From: an uncultured Pseudomonadota bacterium
Lineage (GTDB): Bacteria; Pseudomonadota; Alphaproteobacteria; RF32; CAG-239
Assembly (NCBI GenBank): GCA_902795745.1
Contig: CADBMG010000022.1
Location: 1 to 14,746, forward strand
Reading direction: 5' to 3'
DNA length: 14,746 nucleotides
Made by a program: the position numbers and the translations under genes. Below are positions 1-7,800 of this stretch, one piece after another (the first letter of the stretch is position 1; the number at the start of each line of letters is the position of its first letter). The notes below the pieces were generated by a model, which saw nothing but the letters and a program-made list of their open reading frames with translations, did not search any database and was not told where the DNA came from.

Positions 1-212
1 AACAGTTCTGCTTCAGCTTTTGATTCTAATCTCGGAACGGCATTATCTTCCCATAACGAAGAAATCACATCGGTTGGTCGCAATTCTCCGTTTGGGCTGC
101 ATATAGCACCGGCGAATCTCATTTTTACCACATTCAAGGGAGTAGGGCAAGAGTAGTGCTCTAAAAACTTTTTAAATTTATCATCACCTATATATTCATT
201 TTCGCTTTTCAT
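1..212 (-). CDS. Hypothetical protein, N-terminal part (cut by window edge)
   Basis: An uninterrupted reading frame of 70 codons runs from an ATG at 212 to the left edge, so only the N-terminus is visible. It begins MKSENEYIGDDKFKKFLEHY and continues through a short segment rich in conserved-looking residues (CPTPLNVVKMRFAGAICSPN, about residues 22-41) followed by a PTDVISSLWE stretch. There is no signal peptide or membrane segment in the visible part, which looks soluble and cytoplasmic. The Shine-Dalgarno match is poor (GAAG about 11 bases upstream). I do not recognise the family. The amino-acid composition looks like a real protein and no competing frame is better. It is divergent from the lipoprotein gene at 265, with only 52 bases between the two starts, so the promoters must be tightly packed or overlap. 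Confidence 0.6.
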   Translation of the reverse strand, partial: MKSENEYIGDDKFKKFLEHYSCPTPLNVVKMRFAGAICSPNGELRPTDVISSLWEDNAVPRLESKAEAEL

Positions 213-264
213 TTGTATATTCTTCGTATATGATGTTTTTCATAAAACTGATAGGTATAATTTA

Positions 265-600
265 ATGGAGATTTTGCAATTGTCTAGTCAAAAATTAATT
301 TTAGCGAGTTTATTTTGTATTTTTTTAGGCGGATGTGGCGTTTTTTCACCATATATTGACCGTCGTCGTAATCCTGGGGTTGATGACATAAGAAGATTAT
401 ATACAGGTCCTTCAAGGCCAGATAAACCTGTTATATGCTATAACGGGTGGGTAACCGATGATAAAGAATTGCAACAAATGGCAAATGATGAATGTATTAA
501 GCAAGGAACCGGTGTGCGTGCTGAGTTTGTGAAAAAGACGTATTTTGATGGGAAGTTATTGTTACCGAGCCATGTTCATTATAAGTGTGTTAAAGAGTAA
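265..600 (+). CDS. Small predicted lipoprotein upstream of argS
   Basis: A 111-residue protein with a type II signal peptide: a short polar start, a hydrophobic stretch at about residues 11-21 (LILASLFCIFL) and the lipobox LGGC with the lipidated Cys at 24. The mature part is about 88 residues, charged, with three further cysteines (58, 77, 108). It is therefore predicted to be anchored in the inner or outer membrane facing the periplasm. The residue after Cys24 is Gly, with no Asp at +2 to act as an inner-membrane retention signal. The function is unknown and I recognise no enzymatic domain. The stop lies 15 bases before the argS start, so the two are probably cotranscribed. The start has only a weak Shine-Dalgarno (ATAGG). 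A TATAAT lies three bases before the ATG but has no convincing -35 partner, so I do not call a promoter there. Confidence 0.75.
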   Translation: MEILQLSSQKLILASLFCIFLGGCGVFSPYIDRRRNPGVDDIRRLYTGPSRPDKPVICYNGWVTDDKELQQMANDECIKQGTGVRAEFVKKTYFDGKLLLPSHVHYKCVKE

Positions 601-615
601 AGAGGACTGTAAAAT

Positions 616-2358
616 ATGAATTTATTGTTGGAAAATAAGCTGAATGATAGTTTGAATAATATTTTCGAAAAATTAGATTTAGATACTAAATTTGCGGTAG
701 TGAAAGTCTCTGACCGACCAGATTTAAGCGATTTTCAGTGTAATGGCGCCTTGGCTTTGGCTAAAATTGCTCACAAGAATCCGCGCGAAATAGCTGCTTT
801 AATTGCTGAAGAATTAGCTAACGATTCGGCGGTGGATGCTGTTTCGATAGATGGACCTGGATTTATAAATATTAAGTTAAAAGATGATTTTATAGCTGCA
901 ACTATGGATAAAATGGTCGCAGATAAGCGGTTGGGCTGCGGAGTGGTAACGAATCCGCATAGAGTAGTTTTGGATTTTGGTGGTCCGAATGTGGCAAAAG
1001 AAATGCATGTCGGACACTTACGCTCAGGCGTTATAGGCGAATCGATTCAGCGAATCGAGCGTTTTGTCGGTAATATTGTGACTTCTGACGTACATTTGGG
1101 CGATTGGGGAACGCCGATGGGAATGATTTTATCCGAAGTTATCAGGACCGATGGCACATTAAGTCGTATTTTTTCGTATGATATTGCAGAGATTACCGAA
1201 ATATATAAACGCGCAAATATTCGTTGTAAAGATGATGACGATGCCAAAGAGGCAGCTCATAAAGTGACTGCCGCTTTACAAGCCGGAAAGAAAGAATATA
1301 GAGCGGCTTGGCAGCATCTGCGTAACGAATCGATAAAGGCAATTAAAGCCAACTACAAACAATTAGATGTACATTTCGATTTGTGGTGGGGTGAAAGTGA
1401 TGCGCATGAAACTTGCGGCAAAATTGTCGAGATAGCTCGAAAGAACGGAATTTCCGAAAAAGACAATGGAGCGGAAATTATTCGTCTTGAAGAGGGGAAT
1501 AAACCTAAACCTCCGGTTATTTTGGTAAAGTCTGACGGTGGATATACTTATCACACAACAGACCTGGCAACGATTAAAATGCGTGTAGAGCAGTTAAAAG
1601 CACAAGAAATTGTTTATTTTACCGACAGTAGACAAGCTTTGCATTTTGAGCAGGTTTTTGAAGGAACGGAAAAGTTGGGTATTGCTCCAAACGTAAAGTT
1701 GCAACACATAGTTTTCGGTACAGTTAACGGCGCAGATGGTAAACCGTTCAAAACTCGTGATGGTGGAGTAATGAATCTGGAAACTCTGATTAAAATGTCA
1801 AAAGACAAAGTTCGCAAATCATTACCTAAAGCAAATGAAGTTGAAGGTTATGGGGAGCGAGAAATTGAAAAATTGGTTTCACAAATAGCCGTTGCCGCCA
1901 TTAAATTCCAAGACTTGAAAAATACCATTGCTTCCGGTTACGTTTTTGAACTTGATGATTTTGCAAAATTTGAAGGCAAGACCGGTCCATATATTCAATA
2001 TGCAGTGGCAAGAATTAATTCTGTGTTACGTAAAGCTGCAAATAATACTATGCAAGAAGGAAATGTTGTATTGGAAGCTCCGGAGGAGAGAGTTTTAGCT
2101 CTAAAATTAGCGCAAGTACACAATGTTGTGATGCGTGCACATTCAGAAAAAGAGCCAAGCATTATTGCTGATTATACCTATACTTTGGCGCAAATTTTCA
2201 GTACATTTTATAATGCTTGTCCGATTATGAATGTGGAAAATCCAAAGTTATCGGCGTCACGTTTGCGTTTGGCTAAATTGACGAGAGATGTTTTGAAGTT
2301 GATGTTAGATTTGTTGGGAATCGAGGCTCCGGAAATTATGCTTAAAGCTGAAAACTAG
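616..2358 (+). CDS. argS: Arginyl-tRNA synthetase
   Basis: ArgRS (EC 6.1.1.19) charges tRNA-Arg with arginine in the cytoplasm using ATP. It is a class I synthetase of 580 residues, the usual bacterial length. In order there is an N-terminal additional domain (about 1-115), then the catalytic core with NVAKEMHVGH, whose HIGH motif is HVGH at 131-134. The KMSKS-equivalent loop is the divergent KPFKTRDGG at 376-384, as is normal for most bacterial ArgRS. The helical anticodon-binding domain follows, with GKTGPYIQYAVAR from residue 454. The start is supported by AGAGGA nine bases upstream of the ATG. It is the second gene of a likely two-gene unit with the upstream lipoprotein. No hairpin terminator is visible after the stop, and the next gene has its own strong promoter. 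Confidence 0.98.
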   Translation: MNLLLENKLNDSLNNIFEKLDLDTKFAVVKVSDRPDLSDFQCNGALALAKIAHKNPREIAALIAEELANDSAVDAVSIDGPGFINIKLKDDFIAATMDKMVADKRLGCGVVTNPHRVVLDFGGPNVAKEMHVGHLRSGVIGESIQRIERFVGNIVTSDVHLGDWGTPMGMILSEVIRTDGTLSRIFSYDIAEITEIYKRANIRCKDDDDAKEAAHKVTAALQAGKKEYRAAWQHLRNESIKAIKANYKQLDVHFDLWWGESDAHETCGKIVEIARKNGISEKDNGAEIIRLEEGNKPKPPVILVKSDGGYTYHTTDLATIKMRVEQLKAQEIVYFTDSRQALHFEQVFEGTEKLGIAPNVKLQHIVFGTVNGADGKPFKTRDGGVMNLETLIKMSKDKVRKSLPKANEVEGYGEREIEKLVSQIAVAAIKFQDLKNTIASGYVFELDDFAKFEGKTGPYIQYAVARINSVLRKAANNTMQEGNVVLEAPEERVLALKLAQVHNVVMRAHSEKEPSIIADYTYTLAQIFSTFYNACPIMNVENPKLSASRLRLAKLTRDVLKLMLDLLGIEAPEIMLKAEN

Positions 2359-2412
2359 CTTATTGCAGAAGTTTATAGTTAATTTAAATTTTATATAATG
2401 TTAGAAAAAATC

Positions 2413-2441
2413 TTGACAATATTTGTATAATTGTCTATAAT
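2413..2441 (+). promoter_or_regulatory. Consensus sigma-70 promoter for the 2490 gene
   Basis: A perfect TTGACA (2413-2418) and a perfect TATAAT (2436-2441) are separated by exactly 17 bases. Transcription should start near 2448 and give a leader of about 40 nt that is very A+T-rich and has no Shine-Dalgarno sequence. No other promoter in this window matches consensus this well. Confidence 0.75.
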
Positions 2442-2489
2442 CCAGTGTGTGAGTTAATTATCAATATTTATTAATTAAAACAAAAAATT

Positions 2490-2846
2490 ATGGAAACAAC
2501 AAACCCGAAAGTCATTTCTTATGGCGAAGTAACGAGAGAGTCCAGACTTCATGGACCTGAGCGGAAGGAATTCACTGTTGATATCCGTTCATCAGTCATG
2601 ATAGGCGTGGATTTTCAAATGGGTGGCATTACAACGTTCGAAGTACCGCTCCATGGAGCGGAAATGCACTTGCTGGAGACGCTTGATAACCTCCGTGAAA
2701 CTGATCAGGTTGAGGTCACCTGTGAAAAGGTGAATAACGAATGGGTCGTCACAGGTCTCATCCATAAGCCTAATCGAGGGCGTATGTTCGGTGAATATCT
2801 GCACGATCTGGAGGTGGAGGCAATCCGCCAAAAGTGGCATAAGTAA
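2490..2846 (+). CDS. Orphan 118-residue protein in its own transcription unit
   Basis: A 118-residue soluble protein beginning METTNPKVISYGEVTRESRL, with no signal peptide or membrane segment. The middle (about 25-90) alternates short hydrophobic and charged runs, suggesting a small beta-rich fold (FTVDIRSS, ITTFEVPL, QVEVTCEK, EWVVTGLI). The C-terminal 25 residues look helical and basic. I do not recognise the family. The gene is visibly richer in G+C than argS and the downstream oxidoreductase, and uses CTC, GTC, CGG and CGC codons more freely. The ATG is preceded by an A-rich stretch (AACAAAAAATT) with no Shine-Dalgarno sequence. With its consensus promoter and strong terminator it forms a self-contained cassette between two chromosomal genes, suggesting acquisition by transfer. 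That is an inference; high expression alone could also explain some of the codon bias. Confidence 0.8.
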   Translation: METTNPKVISYGEVTRESRLHGPERKEFTVDIRSSVMIGVDFQMGGITTFEVPLHGAEMHLLETLDNLRETDQVEVTCEKVNNEWVVTGLIHKPNRGRMFGEYLHDLEVEAIRQKWHK

Positions 2847-2853
2847 CAAAAAC

Positions 2854-2885
2854 CCCGCTGAATTACAGATTCGGCGGGCTTTTTG
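2854..2885. terminator. Bidirectional rho-independent terminator
   Basis: CCCGCTGAAT (2854-2863) pairs with ATTCGGCGGG (2869-2878): 10 bp with one G-T wobble and a 5-nt loop. On the plus strand it is followed by CTTTTTG and more T, and on the minus strand by GGTTTTTG. It can therefore end both the 2490 gene and the convergent oxidoreductase gene (stop at 2904). Confidence 0.9.
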
Positions 2886-2903
2886 TTTTTAGATCTTATT
2901 TTT

Positions 2904-3929
2904 TTAAGCTACTTTAGCACTTTTATTTTTTGTTTCATTTTTTTGCGTAGCAAAACCGAGTTTTTCTTCAATTTCCCAAATTACACGTAAGGCGTCCAGT
3001 GCTTGCTCGCCGTTAACGCGCGGAGTCGCTTCTCCGTTAACACACTTCACAAAATGCATCAATTCTGCTTGTAGAGGCTGATTGGTTGGAATAAACAACT
3101 GTTCTACACTACCCTTTAATCCGTAGTTCATCCACTCCGGAATTTCTTCCTGATTAACATATGGCATGCGTCCTTGGGTATGAACATTAATACTTTGGTT
3201 GATAAAGTCCAAATCAATGTAGTTTGTGTCGGTGGTAACAGTCAGAGTACGTACACGTGACTGAGTGATGCGACTCGCGGTAATATTGGCAGTTGCACCG
3301 TTAGCAAATTCCAACAGTGCGGAAATGTAATCTTTTCCTTCTGGGCTTTCTTTAGTTTTGACCGATGCTGCTTGAACATTTATTACCGGAGACTTTACCA
3401 ATGACTGAATAACTTCTACATCGTGAATCATTAAATCCATTGCCACATCAACGTCAGTAATGCGTCCACTGGCCGCAGACATACGTTGCGCGGTTAAAGA
3501 ACGAATCTTGCTGGTATCGGAAAGTAATTTGCCCATTTGCTCAACAGCAGGATTAAAGCGTTCAATATGACCTACCATTAAAACTACATTATTCTTTTTA
3601 GCGGCGTTAATCAGGCGCATACAACCTTCTTCAGTGGTGGCAAGAGGTTTTTCCATCATACAGTGAATGCCGTGATTCATAAAAAATTCACCGACGTCGG
3701 CATGCGTTACCGATGTTGTTACCACGCTGACGGCATCAACTTTTCTAACCACTTCTTCCATAGATGAAAATGCTTTAATTCCAAATGTTTCTGCCGCACT
3801 TTTAGCCGCTTCGGCAAATACATCATAAACTCCAACCAGTTCAACTCCCGGCATATTTTTATAGGTCTTGATGTGGTTTTTACCCATCATTCCGGCACCA
3901 ATTACGGCAACTTTAAGCGTTTTAGTCAT
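2904..3929 (-). CDS. Gfo/Idh/MocA-family NAD(P)-dependent oxidoreductase
   Basis: A 341-residue soluble dehydrogenase. The N-terminal Rossmann domain has the dinucleotide motif VIGAGMMG (glycines 11, 13, 16). EKP at 93-95 is the family's signature lysine motif, and the C-terminal alpha/beta domain begins around 120 with VGHIERFNPAV. DLMIHD at 165-170 carries the His/Asp region expected at the active site. Members of this family oxidise or reduce sugars and sugar nucleotides. The GHIERFNP and DLMIHD combination reminds me of UDP-N-acetylglucosamine 3-dehydrogenase-like proteins (GnnA/WlbA type), but no neighbouring lipid A or capsule gene supports a substrate. The start is supported by AAGGA seven bases upstream. 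It is transcribed alone, toward the terminator at 2854-2885. Family certain; substrate unknown. Confidence 0.95.
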   Translation of the reverse strand: MTKTLKVAVIGAGMMGKNHIKTYKNMPGVELVGVYDVFAEAAKSAAETFGIKAFSSMEEVVRKVDAVSVVTTSVTHADVGEFFMNHGIHCMMEKPLATTEEGCMRLINAAKKNNVVLMVGHIERFNPAVEQMGKLLSDTSKIRSLTAQRMSAASGRITDVDVAMDLMIHDVEVIQSLVKSPVINVQAASVKTKESPEGKDYISALLEFANGATANITASRITQSRVRTLTVTTDTNYIDLDFINQSINVHTQGRMPYVNQEEIPEWMNYGLKGSVEQLFIPTNQPLQAELMHFVKCVNGEATPRVNGEQALDALRVIWEIEEKLGFATQKNETKNKSAKVA

Positions 3930-3991
3930 AAAAAATCCTTTTTTCGTTCAAAACTGCCATATATATAGCATATTTTATACTTAATTGCTTT

Positions 3992-4035
3992 TAACATTAT
4001 GTTACAAATTATTACATATTGATAACATAATATCA
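3992..4035. promoter_or_regulatory. Paired inverted TAACATAAT sites, possible operator
   Basis: TAACAT-T-ATGTTA (3992-4004) is an almost perfect palindrome. About 16 bases further on lies TGATA-N6-TATCA (4020-4035), which contains the same TAACATAAT core in the opposite orientation (4024-4032). The pair lies between the divergent oxidoreductase gene and the predicted structured RNA, where a regulator could act on both. The sequence is very A+T-rich, so chance is a real alternative. Confidence 0.25.
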
Positions 4036-4051
4036 GGTGGAAAATTTTTAG

Positions 4052-4080
4052 TTGATTTTTGTCATTTTTTATGCTAAATT
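4052..4080 (+). promoter_or_regulatory. Putative promoter of the structured RNA
   Basis: TTGATT (4052-4057) and TAAATT (4075-4080) are separated by 17 bases, placing a start near 4087. Both hexamers are imperfect. The placement is supported mainly because the structured segment and its terminator begin directly downstream. Confidence 0.4.
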
Positions 4081-4086
4081 TGCTCC

Positions 4087-4370
4087 AGATGTACGTAATA
4101 CGAGCATTTAGACCCTAAAAAGTGGGTTGGAGCCTTGAACAGCTCTTATCTAGTTCGGCAAATGGGATTTTTGCCGTAAAGGCTATCTGGTAATTTTTAT
4201 TGCCGATAGTAAATATCCCAGATCATTTGTTTCTCAATGGTCTGGGAGCTTTTAGCGGATGTCCAAAGATTGTTGTCCTTTGTCCGAGGCAATCCGAAAG
4301 GCTAGAAGGATCATTTAACTAGATGTGATTGTTCAACTCTCCAGACCACCAAACGGGTGGTTTTAATTTT
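4087..4370 (+). ncRNA. Unassigned structured RNA of about 285 nt (or long leader)
   Basis: This segment folds by eye into a closed multi-branched structure. The two ends form a long interrupted helix: GTGG (4122-4125) with CCAC (4346-4349), TTGGAG (4127-4132) with CTCCAG (4339-4344), TTGAACA (4135-4141) with TGTTCAA (4330-4336), and ATCTAGTT (4148-4155) with AACTAGAT (4317-4324). Inside are hairpins CGGCAAA/TTTGCCG (4156-4176, 7 bp), CTATC-GGTAAT/ATTGCC-GATAG (4183-4209, 11 bp with one bulge), and a 12-bp TCCCAGATCATT/AATGGTCTGGGA stem (4216-4247). There is also a weaker arm at 4256-4296 (CGGAT/ATCCG around CAAAG/CTTTG). A terminator follows. I see none of the hallmark sequences of tmRNA, RNase P RNA, SRP RNA or cobalamin riboswitches. 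It could be a free RNA or a leader controlling the small decayed gene that follows with AAAGGAG. Plus strand is favoured by the terminator and that ribosome-binding site. Confidence 0.6.
4345..4370 (+). terminator. Rho-independent terminator of the structured RNA
   Basis: ACCACC (4345-4350) pairs with GGTGGT (4356-4361) across a 5-nt loop, followed by TTTAATTTT. The 5' arm is shared with the base of the long closing helix (CCAC with GTGG at 4122-4125), so the two structures compete. Confidence 0.6.
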
Positions 4371-4393
4371 ATGTACCTACAAAGGAGAAAACA

Positions 4394-4704
4394 ATAAATG
4401 ATGATGGAGTAAAAAAGTATAAAGATGCCAAATTATTCGATGAACAACAACGTCCATTAGTAGAAGAATTTATTAGTGCTTTGGAAAATAATAATATTAA
4501 AAATGCAAATAAAAGCTTATCTGAGCTAAAAAAGTTAAATGTACCGGAATATAATGATTATATATTTAAGGAACGTTCTTTGGCTAGGTTGGAAAAATTT
4601 TTAAATAATGATGGGGCTCACCGTATTTAAAAGAATTTTTTGATATGACCTATAAGGAAGGATACGGAAGGTGGTCCGGGCATTTGACTAATTTAATACA
4701 ATAA
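4394..4704 (+). pseudogene. Decayed small gene (about 100 residues), lost start and one frameshift
   Basis: An excellent ribosome-binding site, AAAGGAG (4381-4387), is followed six bases later by ATA, not ATG, at 4394. From there an open frame of 78 codons runs to TAA at 4628-4630 and reads as a charged helical protein (KKYKDAKLFDEQQRPLVEEF, then ...LKKLNVPEYNDYIFKERSL). A four-G run at 4613-4616 ends that frame's sense. Adding one G would join it to a second frame (SPYLKEFFDMTYKEGYGRWS...) ending at TAA 4702-4704, giving about 103 residues. The nearby ATG at 4398 gives only MMME then stop. Two lesions suggest a pseudogene; sequencing error at the G run, or AUA initiation, are alternatives. 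The protein family is not recognised. The gene lies directly behind the structured RNA and may once have been controlled by it. Confidence 0.5.
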
Positions 4705-4754
4705 CAGTATATGGGGGATAGTAAATCTTTGCAAAATTATAAACATTACACAAT

Positions 4755-4787
4755 ATAACAAGCGAGGGATACCCTCTCGCTTGTTAT
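4755..4787 (-). terminator. Hairpin at the ileS 3' end
   Basis: ATAACAAGCGAG (4755-4766) and CTCGCTTGTTAT (4776-4787) are perfect 12-bp inverted arms with a short loop, 16 bases past the ileS stop. On the minus strand the hairpin is followed by ATTGTGT and not a clean U run. It may end transcription, protect the mRNA 3' end, or both. Confidence 0.6.
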
Positions 4788-4802
4788 AGTAATGGGTAAA
4801 AA

Positions 4803-7800
4803 CTAAGCTGCTACTTTGGCATCATATATAATTTCAATGCCTTCAATTTCTCCGGTTGTTCCGTTATTGCAGTTTGGCAAAACTTTAATTGCTAAAACCT
4901 GTTCTGCAATATATTGTTCATTTTCAACCAAAGCTTTTGTCAGCTCTGAATCTGCCGTTGAATAATATAATTCAATGCGGTCAGAAATATTGAAGTCTTT
5001 ATCTTTGCGCAATGTTTGTACCATGCGAACAAAGTCACGAGCCATACCTTCACGATTCAGTTCGGCGGTAACGTTTGTGTCAAGCGTCAAAACAGCCTTG
5101 TTATTATCGAAAGCACGACCAGCAACGCCTTCTTTCATATCCAAACGAACTTCAAATAAATCATCAGTTAGAATTTTTCCGCCGATTGAAAGGGTTCCGT
5201 CAGTGTTAAGTTCCCATTGTCCCTGTTTATAAGCGGCCATAACAGCTCCCATATCTTTACCTAACGTTTTACCTAAAAGAGGGGTATATAAATATACGTT
5301 CTTAGTTGCGTAATTGGCCAGATTATCATCAAAGCGTACTTCTTTTACATTTAATTCATCTTTAATAATTTCTTGATATTGCGGCGATAATTTTGCGCCA
5401 ATAATCGTCAAGGCTTTTAATGGTAAACGGTTACGCAAGTTTTTCTCTTCACGCAGATTTTTACCGGTTGAGCACAAATCTTGCACAAAATCCATATCGG
5501 CCATTAATTTTTCATCGGTTTTAATTTCTTTGAGGTCTGGATAATCGCATAAATGTACCGATTCCTGATTAGTTAAAATCTTGTATACATATTCACTGAC
5601 AAATGGCATCAGAGGAGCCGTAACTTTAGCCACATTGACAAGGACGGTATATAAGGTATCAAATGCCTGAGTATCACCAATCCAAAAGCGATCACGTGTA
5701 CGGCGAATATACCAGTTGTTTAAAATTTCCATAAATGCCGTTGTTTGATTACAGGCTTCGGCAATATCATATATTTCAAATGATTGTTTAACTTTTTGTG
5801 ATAACATCTTGATTTTTGATAAAATATAATTATCCATTGCTTCATTTGAAGATGATATTTCTTTAGCCTGATAATTTTCGGCATTAGCGTAAAGTGTAAA
5901 GAAATAAAATGCATTCCATAGCGGGATTAATGCTGAACGTGCGGCCTTGGCAATTTCTTTACCTTCTTTATCCACGGCAACATTGCCTCCTTTTAAAACA
6001 GGAGAAGAAACTAGAAACCAACGCAATGCTTCCGAGCCTATTGTATCCAAAATATCATTCGGGTCCGGATAATTTTTCAATCGCTTGGAAAGTTTTTGTC
6101 CCCCTTCTGCCATTAATAAGCCGGTACAAATGCAATTTTTAAATGCCGGACGGTGGTGTAAGGCCGTAGATAAAACAGTAAGAGTGTAGAACCAGCCGCG
6201 AGTTTGGTCAATCGCTTCAACAATAAAATCAGCCGGAAAATGATTTTCAAACCATTCTTTATTGTCAAATGGATAATGGATTTGTCCGTAAGGCATGGAG
6301 CCGGATTCAAACCAGCAGTCAAATACATCACTGACGCGATGCATCATTGTTTTACCGCTCGGATCATCAGGATTAGGGTAAACAACATCGTCAATGTAAG
6401 GCTTATGCAAATTATCAACGACAATGCCTGTTTTTTCTTTAATCTCATCTACTGAGCCGAAAACGTCAATTCTTGGAAATTGTGGATTATCCGATTTCCA
6501 TACCGGAATTGGTGTACCCCAGAATCGATTTCGGGAAATAGACCAGTCTCTGGCACCTTCCAACCACTTACCGAATCTACCATCTTTTATGTGGGAAGGA
6601 ATCCAGTTTATTTGTTGATTGTTAGCAACCATTTCGTCGCGAAAATCGGTAACTTTTACAAACCAAGAACTCATTGCTTTATAGATCAACGGAGTATCCG
6701 TGCGCCAGCAATAAGGGTAAGTGTGTGTATATTGCTCTTTTTTAACCAAAAGACCGTTTGTTTTCAACCATTGCATGATTGGTTCATTAGTATCAAATAC
6801 CTGTTGTCCTGCGTAGTCCGGAACTTCAAGTGTAAATTTACCGGCTTCATCTACCGGACAAACAACCGGAAAATTTTCATCGTAAGCACGGCAAACATCA
6901 AAGTCATCTTGACCGAAGCCAGGTGCAATATGGACAACACCTGTTCCGTCTTCTGTGGATACAAAATCGCCGGAAAGCACCTTAAATGCTCCTTTTTCTT
7001 TCAGATTTGTAAAATAAGGAAACATCGGTTTATAACTTAATCCGAGCAAGTCTGCACCTTTTATTTCTCCAACTTGCGTTGCATGTTCCAATTGTTTTTT
7101 ATAACTTCCCAAGCGAGCTTTTGCTATAATGTATTGTTGACCGTTTTCTTCCATAACGGCGTAATCAATATCTTTTCCTACGGCGAGCATAAGATTAGAT
7201 GGCAGTGTCCAAGGAGTGGTTGTCCAAACCAAAATCTTTTGCCCGTTTTCCAGAGTAAACATTACTGTTATGGCATTGTCGGTTTTATCGCGATAACCTA
7301 AGTTCACTTCAAAGTTGGAAAGCGGAGTTTCTGCCGCCCAAGAATAAGGCAATACTCTATAATCTTCGTATACTAATCCTTTATCGTATAGTTCTTTGAA
7401 GTTATGGATAACCGACTCCATAAAAGGCAGATTCATTGTTTTATAATCGTGTTCAAAATCAACCCAACGACCGATGCGTTTAAACATATCAACCCAAATG
7501 CCGGAATATTTCAGAACATCGGTACGGCAGAAGTTATTAAATTTTTCTACTCCGTAAGCTTCAATTTGTTTGCGACCGGAAACTCCGAGTTGCTTTTCTG
7601 CCGACATTTCTGCCGGTAATCCATGGCAGTCCCAACCAAGACGACGTTCTACCTTCTTACCGTTCATGGTTTGAAAACGAGCAACTACGTCTTTAACATA
7701 ACTTACCATGATGTGTCCATAGTGGGGAGTACCGTTGGCGAACGGCGGTCCGTCATAAAATACAAATTCTGCAGCATTATCGCGGTTATGTACTGATTTT

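Noticed and set aside
4089..4118. Short ORF MYVIRAFRP at the 5' end of the structured RNA as a leader peptide
   Set aside because: It has no ribosome-binding site, starts within about two bases of the predicted transcript start, and has no codon bias linked to a nearby gene. Other short ATG frames at 4162, 4237 and 4259 also lack ribosome-binding sites and lie in paired regions.
4239..4353. tRNA- or tmRNA-like element: GGTCTGG pairs with CCAGACC, followed by ACCA, with GTTCAACT resembling a T loop
   Set aside because: The bases flanking GTTCAACT do not form a T stem, the span of about 115 nt fits neither a tRNA nor the tmRNA body, and both strands are better used in the long closing helix and the 12-bp hairpin.
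4398..4412. MMME mini-ORF as a functional leader peptide
   Set aside because: The Shine-Dalgarno is spaced better for 4394, and the repeated ATG is explained by the AAT GAT GAT codons of the longer frame.
4087..4704. Retron (structured RNA followed by a coding region)
   Set aside because: The downstream frames are short and show no reverse transcriptase motif such as YxDD.
6480..7040. 186-codon plus-strand frame inside ileS
   Set aside because: It is the reverse complement of strongly conserved ileS coding sequence, has no ribosome-binding site and no protein-like pattern.
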